A DNA stretch of 64,000 nt from Taenia hydatigena (Eukaryota; Platyhelminthes; Cestoda; Cyclophyllidea; Taeniidae): assembly GCA_036345935.2 (NCBI GenBank), contig JADWOT020000010.1:1477456-1541455 (forward strand), written 5' to 3'. Below the pieces are notes generated by a model that was given only the letters and a program-made list of their open reading frames with translations, had not been told where the DNA came from and did no database searches. Every line of letters starts with the position of its first letter. Positions within the stretch are counted from its first letter, which is position 1. The position numbers were made by a program, and so were the translations under genes. This document shows positions 46,300 to 59,045 of the stretch, piece by piece.

Positions 46300-49200
46300 T
46301 TCCAAGCAAAGTGTGGTTCAATTAAATTCAGTCAGGCCTCCGTAAGTCAGATCTATATTACGAGCCTATGAATTGTTTAAGCATGCCACAATGAAGAGTA
46401 AGACTAGGGAGAGATAAACAGGACTTACAAAGGGGACATCCGCAGACTATGGGCTGGAAGGAACAGACGATAAAATTTGCGTGACGAAGCCAGCTTCAGA
46501 CCTGTTTCAAATTTTTCCATTCGTCGTTTTAAACTCCCTAGCTGTCTCGAGGGGTTTAAAGTTAAGGCGAAATCGAGGGTGCGGGATATAATTGCCGGTG
46601 AATGACGGAAAAAGCAAGTGAAGAAGGGAAGCATGGTTTAAGAAATTAGCGCTGATCAAACCAATTAGTCACATCCTCATCTTTAAAAAGCACATTTTCT
46701 CGAGTCGGTGCCTTTTCGTCCTCCCAATTATCCATATGGTTTATCGCCGACCTCCTGACGGTGCGAATAGAGGTAGCGCATGCTATTCATTTCTTCCCAA
46801 AGATTATTATTTTAAAATTCATACGCCTCTGATAGTAATTAATCTTTACTAAACAACTCCAACTCTGGCGTTTCCTTTAAATAAACTCATAAGTAGGCAA
46901 AAATCATTTGCGGCTAAGGCCTATTGGACACTAGTGATAGCTCGAAGACGTCGCGTTTTTGACACACTCTTATTTAAGGAGAATGCTAAAAGTTAAGCCA
47001 TTTCAACTGCTTTTAGATCTTGCCTCAAAGTGACCACGAACCACGTTTCGCAAGACCGATCCACGAAATCGGTAAATTTGCATTGGGTTTTTAAGAAACT
47101 CGTTTTATAAGCACAAGTGGAGAACAAGTTCTTCCTGTAACCACTCAAGGCTAAGATAGCGCTTGCGAAACCACCACGTATCAGGCACAATAACCCGAGC
47201 TTTTCGACAATAATGATAGATGCCCCCACGTTTACTGAGTGAAATGTTCATTTCTGGCAATTAATGGAGACCGAATTCGAAGGTAGTAGAGTTAAGGGAA
47301 ATCAAAGGCTCTGTTCGGTAGAATTCATTGAGACTCCATACATTATTCATAATGCGTTGCACAGACTATGAACAGATCGCGTTGCCTTGCAATTGTGTCT
47401 CATTTGTTCTACTGAGTCTACCGTTCTCTTATGAAAGCATCTTAATTTCCATCAATGATTCTTTGTGAAAGCACACAGCTAGCTGTTGTGCCGTCGGTGT
47501 TGATATTTAATAAAAATGGCACAGATACTATTGTTAAGTCGTACTCTTATTGCTTTATCGTGCCCTTTCTCTACCTCGAATTCCCGCTTATCTACACTTG
47601 TATTATTTATGTGAAGGCTTGGTGACCGTGGCAAGGCTATTCACAAAACGCATATAGTAACTTGTTAAAACAAAAAATTCCAACCTGCATTTAATCGGCC
47701 ACTGCAAGCCATGTTTTCAATTGTTTACCATTCTAGTGAACGAGACTGTGTAGCGCATAAATGTAACTGAATGCTGTAGAAGTAGAAAGGTCCGCTGCAA
47801 AATTAAACCAAAACGAATGAAAAAGACTTGTGCCTATAATGGAGAATATCAAGAAGCATTGCTGGGACCAAAGCCAGCTCACAACCCTGCACTAAAGTCT
47901 AGCATAATCTAATTTTAAGTTGTCTCTCTGTTGCTTTAACTTTTTGCCAAAGCACTTTTTTCAAAGTGAATGGTTCACGCAAACAAAGGGCCAAAAGAAG
48001 AAGAGCACACGTCACTGCCTGCGTGGATATTAGACTCTGCAAGATAGGAAACCAAATGGCTCTGATCCACGATGGTCAAACACCTGGCACTGGCTGATAA
48101 TGAGGGAGCTGCTCTGTTTCCTTTACTCGGTGGGCATGTCAGCATAGAGTGTTCTAATCACTACATAGCAACCAGGTCCACAATTCTGAGGCAAACTTTG
48201 TGCTAAACAATGTAATTCCATTCAGAATTAAAGGATCCGTCTGGCACTAGTAAATTCGCAAAGAAGTAAACAGGTAAAAAATAAGCGTGCGTTGATGAAT
48301 TTGCTGATGATGCACACTTACTTGCACAACCAAAAACGAGAACCTAGACCCCTTAAACATACATTTCTTAAGTAAATAACAGCAATCTACTTATCAACTG
48401 ACAATTCGCTGTTTAGAATGCTGAAAATGATTATCTTACCAAGCACAGAAGTAGCAATCATCAGTGCCGCTGACTCTGAACTGTGAAAAAAGGGAAGAAA
48501 TGAAGAGCTTTTTTGTGGATGAACCGGCCCTAGCCGCTAAACGTTGCAGAAATAATCTCCCGCGTAAAGTGACAGCTAAACAAATTGAAGAAGCACTGCT
48601 TAGAGAGGCGGAATTCAGCTAATTGTGGAAATAATGCAACATCCGTTGCTTTCATATTCCATGACTGGGTTACAAGAACGCATAACCAATTTCTAATCGT
48701 CACTTAAATCATTTTAGAAACTTTTGCATCTGCTAGTGAATGTCAAAACTGCAAGGTTTTTCCACTAAATCCCATTTCAAAAATGGAAAAAAGGCGGATT
48801 TGCACTGGTATATCTTCTTTACTAGATTTCAATCAAAAATGACTTTTGAACTGTTCATGCGTGCTACTGTACATTTTATCCTTCTCGACAAATGAATAAC
48901 AACGCTTTAACATGTCCTATCACCAACATCTCAGGCTTTCGTGTCCCAAATGCAATAAATGTAGAACCTACTGTGGATCCACAAAATACTTACAAAAGAA
49001 ATTATCTCAAATTCAATGTCATGTTATCAGTTGTGTTATCTCTCTGTCCTCTCTTTCGTGCCAGTTCATATGCAGGTACAAAATAGATAAGAATACATTT
49101 TACAACACACGTCGCTAATGCTGGCAGAATTATGGAAATTTGTATCGTTATCATCAGAAAGTTTATGCAAAATGTGATTATTGGTAGTCTATATTTAACT

Positions 49201-49829
49201 GCACAAGTCGCAGTTCGGCGCAGTCTGATTCAGCTACTTCGTACTAAGCCCATGTTAAGGCAATCGAGCCCTTGAACCAGCACTCGCTTGGCACTTGCCT
49301 CAATAATATGCCCGTCTATTTGCAAGTATGGTATTCTAGTCCTTCTAGGCTGCATAATGCTCCTTTATTTAAAATCGTTTATTCAGTTCTATGCTAAGGC
49401 GTGCTCTAATGCGCTTCTTTAACTAGATTCAAATCACCTCACTTCGTAAGTGGATGCAATGACAAAGGTCTGGGTCGTCTATTAATGAAATCGCCTAATA
49501 TGGGGTGACTATTGGGACAAACACGCCATCCATATTGTATATGCTGTTGCCAGGACCTCTAGATGCCCTACCGAGCACTTCCAGTCGGCTAACAGACATT
49601 ACCAACCGACTGAATGAAGGTAGTGTTTATAAATGTCCTGTGATTTCCTATCACCTGAGCGAGGCCCTCTTTACTCGCTTTTTCATATTTGGAGTCCTAT
49701 TTTCTCAGGCATGTTTGAATAATTCCTAATGCGTTGTTAAACTTTGCCAATTTTTGCTATTTGCATCCTACGCAAATACCATTATGCGCAACGACTAAAA
49801 TAATTGGTCTTCTAGGCAAGAGCAAGTAG
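46300..49829. other. No firm gene
   Basis: Weak minus frames at 46,425-46,634 and 46,993-47,229 and plus frames at 48,892-49,118 (a Cys cluster, CPKCNKCRTYCG) and 49,505-49,729 show no intact domain or convincing splice pair. Confidence 0.4.
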
Positions 49830-50192
49830 CTCGCGACGCAGGATCTAAAATGGTTAGACGGCTACCTACGCCATGTGCATTTCGCTGCATGCGCCAAATT
49901 CTGCCTACTTAATTTCACTCAATCGGCACTTTACTACAACAACAAGGAGGACTTCTTTCGTCACCTCGAGAGGAGAGAGTATTCTGCTGATGCACAACCA
50001 CCGATAAACTCTATCATTTCTACGCCATCTCATTACAGGGGATTATCTACGAGGAGTCGCCTTGCCGAGAATAAATGTATCAAAAATGTAGAAGTGTCAG
50101 CATGTTTAAGCAGAGAAGAGATTCATCGTAATGTGGACTTGACCAAGGCAGATGCAGAATCGCTGAAGTCGTTTGCTGTCTCCATCGTCTAG
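49830..50192 (+). CDS. Unrecognised protein-coding exon, probably terminal (120 codons)
   Basis: The frame is open from a TAG at 49,827-49,829, which also provides an AG acceptor (AGCAAGTAG), to a TAG at 50,190-50,192. The translation is consistently protein-like: DLKWLDGYLRHVHFAACAK, then NNKEDFFRHLERREY, a Pro/Ser linker, and SREEIHRNVDLTKADAESL. There is no ATG near its start, so upstream exons are expected. It is among the longest frames of the window. No family recognised; no neighbour gives context. Confidence 0.4.
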   Translation, partial: LATQDLKWLDGYLRHVHFAACAKFCLLNFTQSALYYNNKEDFFRHLERREYSADAQPPINSIISTPSHYRGLSTRSRLAENKCIKNVEVSACLSREEIHRNVDLTKADAESLKSFAVSIV

Positions 50193-51394
50193 GTTAATCG
50201 GCCTGTGTCAATCTTGGCACTCGGCAAGGAATTGAATAAAGGACGATGGAAGTGGGTTAAGGCAAGACATTGTCCAAGTTGAAGCCAAACGTTGGAGGCT
50301 AGTTAACCTGAGGGATAGTGGAGGGGTTTCGGGATAGTTGGAGAGGCTTACATTATCGCAGCTTGAATAAGGGTCTGATATCAACATCTGGAGGCAGTTC
50401 AATGGTTTGACTTAGACCGTCTCCCGTTTGCAGCCGTCACTATAAAATAGTGTATTGAAGGAAAGACTGCGAGAATGGAATTTGCATTTGTGTTAATCAA
50501 TCTCTAATACGCCTTTGCATCCATCATGAAGAGGTTGGATGACATCATAACTTGTATTTGGGGTCCGTTGAACCAACGTTGACGGCAACCAATACCGACC
50601 TTAAGAAGCATCTCTTGCTCCAACTAGCATGACAGCATTCTGTTATAAAACAGGATAAATCAAACGACTGCTACCTTACAGATCCACAATGTTTCGAAGT
50701 GACTTGAAAACCTATTCGGTTTCCTCACTGCAGGATACGAGTTTAAGCCTATGACTCAGTCTGCTTAGGCGGTACTTTAAAGGATGCTTAGGTCTCGTTG
50801 TCCAGTAGTGAAGAACAGCGGTGTGCCCTCACCCATTTCTACTCAGCTCTCGCTACGAGGGATCAAAGAGATCTGCCAGTGTTTGTGATATGGGCTAAGT
50901 GGCAAACTGCATCAAACTGCACAAGTTTTAAACGGTCTTATCGCCTACATCAGTGGATCCGAAGATTCGCCTCTTAATTAAGATTGGGGTTCCAGGCACT
51001 ATGACGAACATGTCTTTTGAACAAACTCTGAGCACGACAATCAGTCAAGAGTCTATCAGCGATGTTAAGTAGTCCTAATACTACTTCAACTCTGGCCCAT
51101 TTAGCTAATTAGTTAGTGCGTTTGGGGACATTTTGAGTGTTTGAATTTGGTGTACTAGTGCTTAACTGCGTAACCCCATATTTAAATGCACAGGGAATTT
51201 TGTTTACGCAAAGTAAATACATGAAACTTAAGCCCCACAAGTGAGATAGCTCACGAGATCGCCGCTACAAATATCGCGAATGATATCTAGTCACTAAAAT
51301 TTAGAAATGAGCTTAGGTCAGGACTCCCAGAGGCCAAAAAGTAAGACTTTGGGAATTCTAGTGGTGTCAAGTAAGAGATGCCTGATGGTTTTGA
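50193..51394. other. Spacer, then upstream region of zinc-finger copy D
   Basis: From about 51,040 the sequence matches the upstream region of copy B (29,525-29,890), for example caatcagtcaa and gagtctatcagcgatgt. Nothing coding was seen before that. Confidence 0.5.
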
Positions 51395-52447
51395 ATGAAG
51401 GCTATTCGTGCATTTGAAGGAGCGAGGAAACTGCTAAAGCAGAAACATGTGGCCCCTGACGCCCCAAGTGGAATTTCCAACGATGAGATGGACGACGAGA
51501 GAAGGTTAATCCAAGCACTTATGACCAACCCGGAAGAAGAGATTAATTTCCTCGAAGAGATAAAAGTAAGTATGAGGTTTTTAATTATCACGTGTGTCTT
51601 AACTTTAGTGGCGATTTCTTTACCTATATCACCACGTGTTTGCCTTAGAAGATGCTCAAGAACAATGACTCCCGACTAACCTACATGTTCAGTGGGAATG
51701 TCATCAAGAACCCATTAGTACCTGATCGAGCGGCGCAGTTGGGATGCCTCATGGATTTGCTCTGTACGCGGCTGTGGTATAAAGCCATGTAAATTATATG
51801 CCCATCATGAGGAAGATAAGTCTAAGATAACTTTCCCATTCTGAGCAATCCTGCCAAATGCTTGTTTTATATTCTTGTGGAAGGCAAAAAGGAAGCTGAT
51901 GGTAAATGCAAATGTACCAAGTATGGCAAAGGGTATAACAACTTGGATGGCATGCACTAACACCTGCGCCACAGCAAATGCAGGTTCTTCTTCTGCGTGC
52001 AATGCTTCGAGGGATGCAGCACGTTTACGGATATGGTGCACTGCAGAAAGACGACAAATGGTGGTGAGGTTTGATTGCAGTCAGTGTTCATTGCTCTACC
52101 ACTAATTCCAATGAATAATGCTTCGTACTTCCTGTAAAAGATGTATTTGAGCTGCCGCCATCAATTCAGGAAGTTTTGAGAAAACTGAAAAGACCTGAAG
52201 GCCTAGAGCCTCCTCAGTCCTCTATGTCCGAAGAGCTGGGTGTCCCCCTGAAAAAAGGCCCAGGATAGAGTACCGCTGTAGTGTTTGCGGATCCGGTTTT
52301 GACCGGTTGGATGTGATGTTATCGCACACAGGACAGGAGCACCCAACTAAACGCGAAGTCATTGACCGGTTGCGTGTTCGCCTCATGCGTGCTGCACTCA
52401 ATCCCAGTGCAGATGAGGAAGAGGATGCTCCCAATCCTACCAGCTAG
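51395..52447 (+). pseudogene. C2H2 zinc-finger gene copy D: complete exon set with multiple lesions
   Basis: Plus-strand model: exon 1 51,395-51,565 (starts ATG), exon 2 51,649-51,763, exon 3 51,884-52,063, exon 4 52,141-52,447. Introns of 83, 120 and 77 nt have GT-AG ends and phases 0, 1, 1. Exons 1-2 are intact (VAPDAPSG, RRLIQALMTNPEEEINFLEE, then LVPDRAAQLGCLMDLL). Exon 3 has lost zinc ligands: the second Cys of finger 1 is Tyr, a TAA replaces a Gln codon in finger 1, and a His of finger 2 is Cys. In exon 4 a 4-bp deletion relative to copy C, near 52,240, shifts the frame before finger 3, which is itself intact (CSVCGSGF...HTGQEH). If exon 2 is not spliced at its weak GTACGC donor, translation ends at TAA 51,790, giving a 104-residue protein without fingers. 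Confidence 0.75.
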
Positions 52448-55062
52448 ACTTGAGAGAAAATGTATCTAAGTGCTGGCAAACATGTACATGCATAGTGCTC
52501 TTTGTGACGGCTTCTTTAACAGGAATTTTGCGCTTCTTCGATGCGATGATGCCTCTATAATAAGCTGATGCTTATTCCCTTTAAATTCTCTAGCGAACTT
52601 GTCCTTATAACCCATTTTTTGGCTTGTTGCTTTGCTACTCTACCTTAGGTGAGAGCCACCAGACAAATTCAGCCAGAAATACCTAATAGGATTAGGGCCA
52701 CGTAAAGTCCAACTTGCAAAACTGGTGAACTTAATTAGCATTTATCTATGTTAATCAGCAGTTGGTGGTGGGGGTGGCCGAAGTGATGTGACTAGTTAGT
52801 TGTCTTTGATTAGGCAACTAGATAATTAATAAATCCAATATGACACACTTCTGCTGATTAAGCCAAAACGAAAGGACATGCCAAAATTTCAATTCAGAAG
52901 ATGGAAAGCGGAACTTTCAATGAGATCAGATTACAGTAGCTGCAACAAAACCACAACTAAAAAGCACCACGGCCACAAAGTGTGTCGAAACTGCACCTGT
53001 CGAATAGCAATGCATCAGCCGTGTTGATTTGCAGTTCATTTTGTTGCTATGCATTAGTAATCCGAATAAATTCTTAGGCCTGCACGTTTTTGTTACATAT
53101 AAAGCATTACCTCGATTACTTTCTCATTCTCACATAGAGAAGTCGAAAGGGGACATGATTTAATGGTTCGTTTATAATTTGTCATGTCCATTTAAGTGTT
53201 TCGCACTCCATATCTCAACGCTTCAGCTCTACACTTTGCCGTATTCACCCCAACGCGATCCTTGCTTTGTAGAACTTTAAAACAAGTGCGCAACCAAAGA
53301 TATAGGGCATAATACCATCTTTTTCGCTGGTAAATTTGAAGTGCTGAACCAGGGTTGTTTAGCTCCTAAGTATTGCATGCCCTCTCCACCCCCATCTCTG
53401 TTGCGTTTCGCCTGATGTGATGGAGACGGATGGCACACATCTGTGCAAGGGCGATAAAGGTGTGACTGCGCCAACAAATCTTTGCATTATTCGCAGAGAC
53501 TAGCATGCAGCAACTTTAATATATTTTTATTCTACAGAAAGGGTGCAGCCTCCGTCAACACTAACACTGGTTGTCAGCGCGATGTCATGACAGGAAGTTT
53601 AATCATTCTGCTTACACCAGGATCTAGAGGCATAGAAAATCGTACATTTTGCAAGGCTTGAGGCACAGGCAAAGAAGTTGTACAGACAACTGCATGATAG
53701 AACGAGCACCACTTTGGTCGTTTAAGGATAACTAAAAACCACAAGCTGTTGCCCAATATATAGGTGCATATTTTAGAAGACGAACTTGTTTTTATGAAAT
53801 TAAATTTTAATTCAAAACACAGACATAACCTTCCACGTCTGTCATTGCTTGGCAGGATGGAGTCCGCAAATGTATGCTTTTCCTTAATGAGTCCCCATCT
53901 ACGCATTTTAGTAAATGATGGTTGCGTGTACTGTAACTTCGTATTTAGAAAGAGAAACACAGTAAAAAGTTTTGTTGGATGTAATCTATGATGCCTTGAA
54001 AAGAATAATTTTGGCGCTTTCTAATTGCCCCATATTATAAAAGCCTGTAAATGCGTTGACAAATACATGAAACTGGATACAAGCGCTCCATGAAAAGGAG
54101 ATTATTAGAAATACCTATTCGGCGGACACATAGCAAATACGACTTATCCTCTGGTCCCGTACTTTTAAATGGGAGTACTACTTTCGTCGGCTTAAGGAAT
54201 CAGAAATTCTATGCTACGGATGTGTTACAAATTTGTTACCAGCATAATTAATCTGTGAACGGTTTCTGTTTGATGTAGGACCATTTGCTTCATTTACCAG
54301 CTGTATTTTAGTAAAATATTTGGTCATGAAGCGAATATTCCCGATGTTACTCGTGTAGTGATCTGGACGTGGTCTTTATATATGCTCGTGCGTTCCAGGA
54401 TTTCAGTGTAGTTGATTTTTTACTGAATTAATCTGGTGCGTTGTAGCAACTAAGTACTTTTAAAAGGATATTAAACTTTTAGCGTCAGTCGCGTTTGGCA
54501 GCTTTGCAGTTTATCTCCTCCTACAGTGTCTTTAGATAGAGCTCGATTTGCTAAGGGGATCCTGTTTTCGTCAAATGCTTCTTATCCTAAGCAAACATTC
54601 AGATGGAGCGTAAATGACAGTCGCCTCGTCTTTTAGGCGCTGTCTATTGCTGTTTCCTTATAAATGGCCTCCGCATACGCCACCAGAAATTGCTTTCTGT
54701 TCTCAAACAGTAGGTAGCCACGGCCTTCCTTTCTCAAGCCCATTGTTATAATGAACGATAATTATTTACCATCTTTCAAAGTGCGCCAGTGTTGATCCTG
54801 AATCAGATGTGGTATTGTGCAAGCGCTGGCACTCCCACCTATGCTTCGTTATGATTACTCGCACTTTAATTCGTTTTGGCATTTTGCATGAGCATGATAA
54901 TTCTGTGCAACTCATTGCATTTCGTCAACAGCAAATTGTTTTGCCTTAGCTTTAAATGGTGTTGGGTGGCAAAAGAATGTCGCTAAGAGATTGTGATTCT
55001 AATCACTGGTACACCAATTCTAAGAGGTCTTGCCCGAAGCAAATATGACAATGCTCTTTTAA
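52448..55062. other. 3' flank of copy D, then no firm gene
   Basis: 52,448-52,655 matches the flank of copy C. At 53,574-53,960 a 128-codon minus frame and at 53,764-53,991 a 75-codon plus frame overlap. A plus frame after an AG at about 53,635 reads KIVHFARLEAQAKKLYRQL. They conflict and none is recognised. Confidence 0.4.
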
Positions 55063-55320
55063 TTAGCGAAATGCGAAAATTGGATTGGTGGCGCAGGGGA
55101 AGAGTGCACCATACTGCAAGAGATACCTGGGAAAGGCCGGCTGCATTTTATTGTTGACAGTCAATTGGGAACACCGCTCTTGCTTCTAAAACTGGTCCAA
55201 CTTGTGTATGCTCGCAATGCTGAGGCTTTGAGGAAAGAACTAATGCCATTAAACGACGGCAAAATAAGCGCTATTTGGATGCCATTCGGATCAGTGGGTT
55301 GCATGGCTTTAGACAAATAA
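55063..55320 (+). CDS. Unrecognised exon-like frame (85 codons)
   Basis: Open from a TAA at 55,060-55,062 (an AG acceptor follows at 55,065-55,066, after CTCTTTTAATT) to a TAA at 55,318-55,320. The translation has balanced composition: IGGAGEECTILQEIPGKG, HFIVDSQLGTPLLLLKLVQ, then ALRKELMPLNDGK. There is no ATG near the head, so it would be an internal or terminal exon. No domain recognised. Confidence 0.25.
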   Translation, partial: LAKCENWIGGAGEECTILQEIPGKGRLHFIVDSQLGTPLLLLKLVQLVYARNAEALRKELMPLNDGKISAIWMPFGSVGCMALDK

Positions 55321-56424
55321 TGGATGACAAAGCTGTCCCCACAAAATGTGGAGTGCTCAATTGCTTCTGATGAAAATATCTAAATGAGTGAGGATCAGAG
55401 ATTCACCTTGATCTACACTGGAACACAATGCAACTGTTGGCGTATGAGGTCTGAAAAACACTTTCATAAGTCAAACACCCACCACTTAGTTACTACTGTT
55501 CAAGACTTCCTGTGACATGCTCCGTGATCTCATGCTGGCTAAGGGTGAAAGTAGAAATCTTAGCAGAAAAAACTCTCACTCCTGGTAATCTGGTAAATTC
55601 TAAAATTTTTGGCATTACTAGCCATAACAATTTGCAATATTAAGAAAAACCTGCCGTTTTTTTCGGCAATGGCGAGTGTCCGTGATTTTTGTATGCACAA
55701 CGCAAAGTGAATATCCAAGAGGTCGCTTGATGATGCCAATTAGCTTGTGCAGCATTAATGCATCGCATAATAGATTTAATGTTGTATTGGAGACATGCAT
55801 TTTCTCAAAAAGGTCTCTAAACTAGCGTCAAAGGCTTATTTTTGATGAAATGGGAACTGAAGTTCTGAGAATGACCGCTGTCTTATTGTGCTGCACCGTG
55901 TTTTTGCTGTGCTATGCTTCATTTTGTTGCTGTCAAGGTTAAGACTAGAGGGATGATTTGTCTCTTGCGTAACTCTACTGCAAGTTGTGCATTCAAATGC
56001 CATTCTCTACAGTGAACAGCATAATGTGAACTGGTGGTTAAGGCGACCGGAATTGTCATTATTACATTACACTCACGGCTACCTACGGTGCACATAAGTT
56101 TAACCGTGATGACATCACACTTGCTGTAATAACTGCCACTGTTGCACACCTAGCAAGTTTTTCCTTCCATTTTGATTGCGCAAGTTATTGCGGTTTTGAA
56201 AAACGCATGATTAGCGCAACAGACATGCGGAATAGGACAACACAGGAATATTCGTAAAAAGGTGCAACTGGTACTACTGCTGATGTCAGTCTCGCAGTAG
56301 CCGAGAGAACGTTTCGCTTATTTATTTATATATGAGTTCACGGTGAGTGATGCGATCATCATATTAAAGCTGTAGATAAGACTAAGCAAGTTTTAAATTG
56401 ACTAGAAAACGAGCTTACATCTAA
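55321..56424. other. No supported gene
   Basis: Only short frames without support. Confidence 0.4.
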
Positions 56425-56736
56425 GGTGCGGATTTCCATGCCTCCGTTCCAGGAACAGCAAAATTTTATTTCACCCAGCATTTGTCAGGCTATCATCACC
56501 GGTTTTGGAATCAAAATATTGGTTATAGAAACGCAAATTTTTACGAAATCGGCGTGTCAGATGTGCTTGACCACGAATCCACCTCGGCCTTCACCAGAGT
56601 GAATGACCTCTGTGTTGAGAGCATCGAGCAATGTTGCCGTCGTGACGTGCCTAGCACTCCACCCAGATTTTTAATAGGGAATCTCAGTGGATTGCTAAAG
56701 TGGCGCAGTGGTTCATTAGATTTGCATTACAGCTGA
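56425..56736 (+). CDS. Unrecognised exon-like frame (103 codons), tail echoes the F-box exon
   Basis: Open from a TAA at 56,422-56,424 to a TGA at 56,734-56,736; the acceptor could be CTAAG just before it. The translation includes HHRFWNQNIGYRNANFYEI, SAFTRVNDLCVESIEQCCR and an end segment RFLIGNLSGLLKW. That last piece is like RFIGNFSSLLKW near the end of the F-box protein at 22.8 kb, and both lie close to the stop codon. The match is short and may be chance. It could be a very diverged paralogue fragment. No F-box is seen nearby. Confidence 0.3.
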   Translation, partial: GADFHASVPGTAKFYFTQHLSGYHHRFWNQNIGYRNANFYEIGVSDVLDHESTSAFTRVNDLCVESIEQCCRRDVPSTPPRFLIGNLSGLLKWRSGSLDLHYS

Positions 56737-57230
56737 ATGTTGACCGCTCAATAGCGGGCACCTTTAATCTAACGCGGCGGGTCAATGTGGACCATGCGCC
56801 GCCATATGAATCTTGCCAATCGGCGAGGTGCCATTTAAAAGAATGTTATTGCAGCGATTGAGTATATATGGGCTGTTTTCAACCAAAATGTGCTTCTCAA
56901 TAATATGCAGCGCTATTTTTCTAAGCCTTGACAAATTGACATGTTATATATATATCGAAATCTGTTACAGAGTATAGACTTGAATCAGGCATATGTTTCT
57001 TGCCGCATTGCTTCTGACAAAATGCAGCAGGTAATTTAAGCTTCTGACAAACTGACCTAAATTGCGTTGTCATTCGAATTTTGTACTCTCACTGCAACCC
57101 TTATTCAATTAATCAAAATATAACACGTGGTATGAAAGGATGTAGTAGACTGTGGCTATAATTTGATGCTGCTTTTACGATTTAGGCACCTCGTATAGTG
57201 GTGCGTAACCATCTTCTCATGTGCAGCAAA
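56737..57230. other. No supported gene
   Basis: AT-rich, with a short TA run near 56,945. Confidence 0.4.
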
Positions 57231-57533
57231 TTATTGCAAAATTACCACAGTTTCATTCCATATCATTGCATCTGAATTCGACATATTGAGCATCAAGAAG
57301 TAAGGCAACCCATCTTTGCTGGCCAAAGGATTGAATCGCAGCATTCGCGATGTTTCGTGCGAAGAGTCAACGGAATGGTTGCACGTGCATGTACGTCGAT
57401 TCGGCATACATGCACACATAGTGTTTAATATTTTCCCAGTAGATCCGTAGGTCTGAGAACTAACTTTGTCACCGTCGATCGACCGGTGCGGAAGAGTCTG
57501 AACCGAAGCGCACGATGAATGAGGCATACCCAT
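57231..57533 (-). CDS. Unrecognised 100-codon ORF
   Basis: Starts at an ATG (57,533) with an in-frame TAA just upstream and ends at TAA. It has a Cys cluster (MCACMPNRRTCTCNHS) followed by RMLRFNPLASKDGLPYFLM. The complete ATG-to-stop frame and slightly higher GC are mild support. There is no signal peptide, known motif or visible promoter. Confidence 0.22.
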   Translation of the reverse strand: MGMPHSSCASVQTLPHRSIDGDKVSSQTYGSTGKILNTMCACMPNRRTCTCNHSVDSSHETSRMLRFNPLASKDGLPYFLMLNMSNSDAMIWNETVVILQ

Positions 57534-59045
57534 TCGTTATCTTAATTAGCGGCAGCTTATTTAGGCCTCCTAGCAGCCATGTCCTTGATTGACTGCTCAA
57601 CTAAACCTTCAAATCGCAGCAGCAGTTAGTGGTGAGGACATTCAAACATGTGAAATGCTGAATCTGCAGTTCCTACCTCCCATCTGGCATAGAAATGCTC
57701 TGAAATTTTCCAAGTTTTGTAGTCTCCGATTTTTATTTCAAAATTTTTGGAAGCGATCTCATTGGCACCTTTGGTGTACTTTTACTTCTAAAAGCTCCGA
57801 AAGCGTTGTATTGCTCAGTACCTAAAAACCTGCAGATCCTACTAACTAAAAATCATTAGAAGTGGGCTGCTAGGATTGTCATATAGTCCTGATAAACCAT
57901 CATTTCTGAGTTGCTTAGCTCCTTGTGTAGGATGTCTAAAAGCATTGTACAGATTTTTCTTCGCATACCAATTGTTAACGGCGCAATTAAGGCCTAGATG
58001 CAAGTGTGTCCGCGACATATTCGTATGCGTTTGTTTGCTGCTTTTGTGCATATTAGAGCATATACTTATTCGTGTTTATGTCTTTTGTATTTTATACGTT
58101 CACATCCTCATAAAGCGAATAAATGCGCCAAATATGAACAATCTTGCTCGGTTGGCTAGGTAGTACAAACCGTCACTGGAAAATTTCACCTTAAGCTAGA
58201 AGCGATGTCTGCGTCATTGTCACATTGACCACTCTCTTCATATTTCCTGCCCCTCGACACCACCGATTTCATTATTTGTAGGAGATGTGGTCTTATTGAC
58301 GTAAACAACATATTTTAAGCACAATGAGGGATGCCAACAAAGATTAATGCCTTCACTAATTAAAAGCATGCAGTCCTTTGTGGTAAATTAAAGGGGTAAG
58401 AGTCATGCTGTCTTCAGCCACCTTCATCAAGATTGGAGTATGGTGGGTACATGCAAGTGCTCGTCGCTCTTTATCGCATCAAATGCACCTCCAATTCCTT
58501 CTGTCCGTTCTCTTCCCTTTTCATCTTAAAGAAGGATACGCGCTTCAGGTAGCTTCTTCGAATGCATATACTTTAGGCTTTCTCTTTATTCTGCCATTCA
58601 CGCACTAAAGCCGCTTAAGAACAGCATCAAACAGTCTGGGTTTCACAGAGAATAGCACTCATGTCAGCATTAAATTTTGCTTTTACCAAGTTAATTTTAC
58701 CTTTGTCGAACTCTCCCTCGCGTCTATAGTTCTCCTCATTCTCCTCATTCTGCTAACCCTTCTTCATTCACAGCACCACGATCTGTGGCAGTGCACCACT
58801 TCTTACTTCAACATAACACTTTTTCTGTTTCCCATTCGAGCATCATAAAAACCCGTTTTTAAATAAAATGTGCTTCGATTTACAGTCTTGTACCCCAGCA
58901 GGCCATAGACTACAGCTTAAATAAAAGTAGGCTAAGCAACTTATCTGTAGCTTTCACGCCTGCTACGACTCCAGTTTGTGAATGAATTGAACCAGTCCAA
59001 TGCTACACCATTTGGGTCTTGACTTTCAAACGGATTTGGTACAGC
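57534..59045. other. No supported gene
   Basis: Short frames (57,589-57,825 plus; 57,876-58,163 plus, hydrophobic) lack support. Towards 58,700-58,760 pyrimidine-rich words related to the downstream minisatellite begin. Confidence 0.4.

Noticed and set aside
53574..53960. 128-codon minus-strand frame
   Set aside because: Overlaps plus-strand frames of similar quality; no motif, splice logic or signal peptide.
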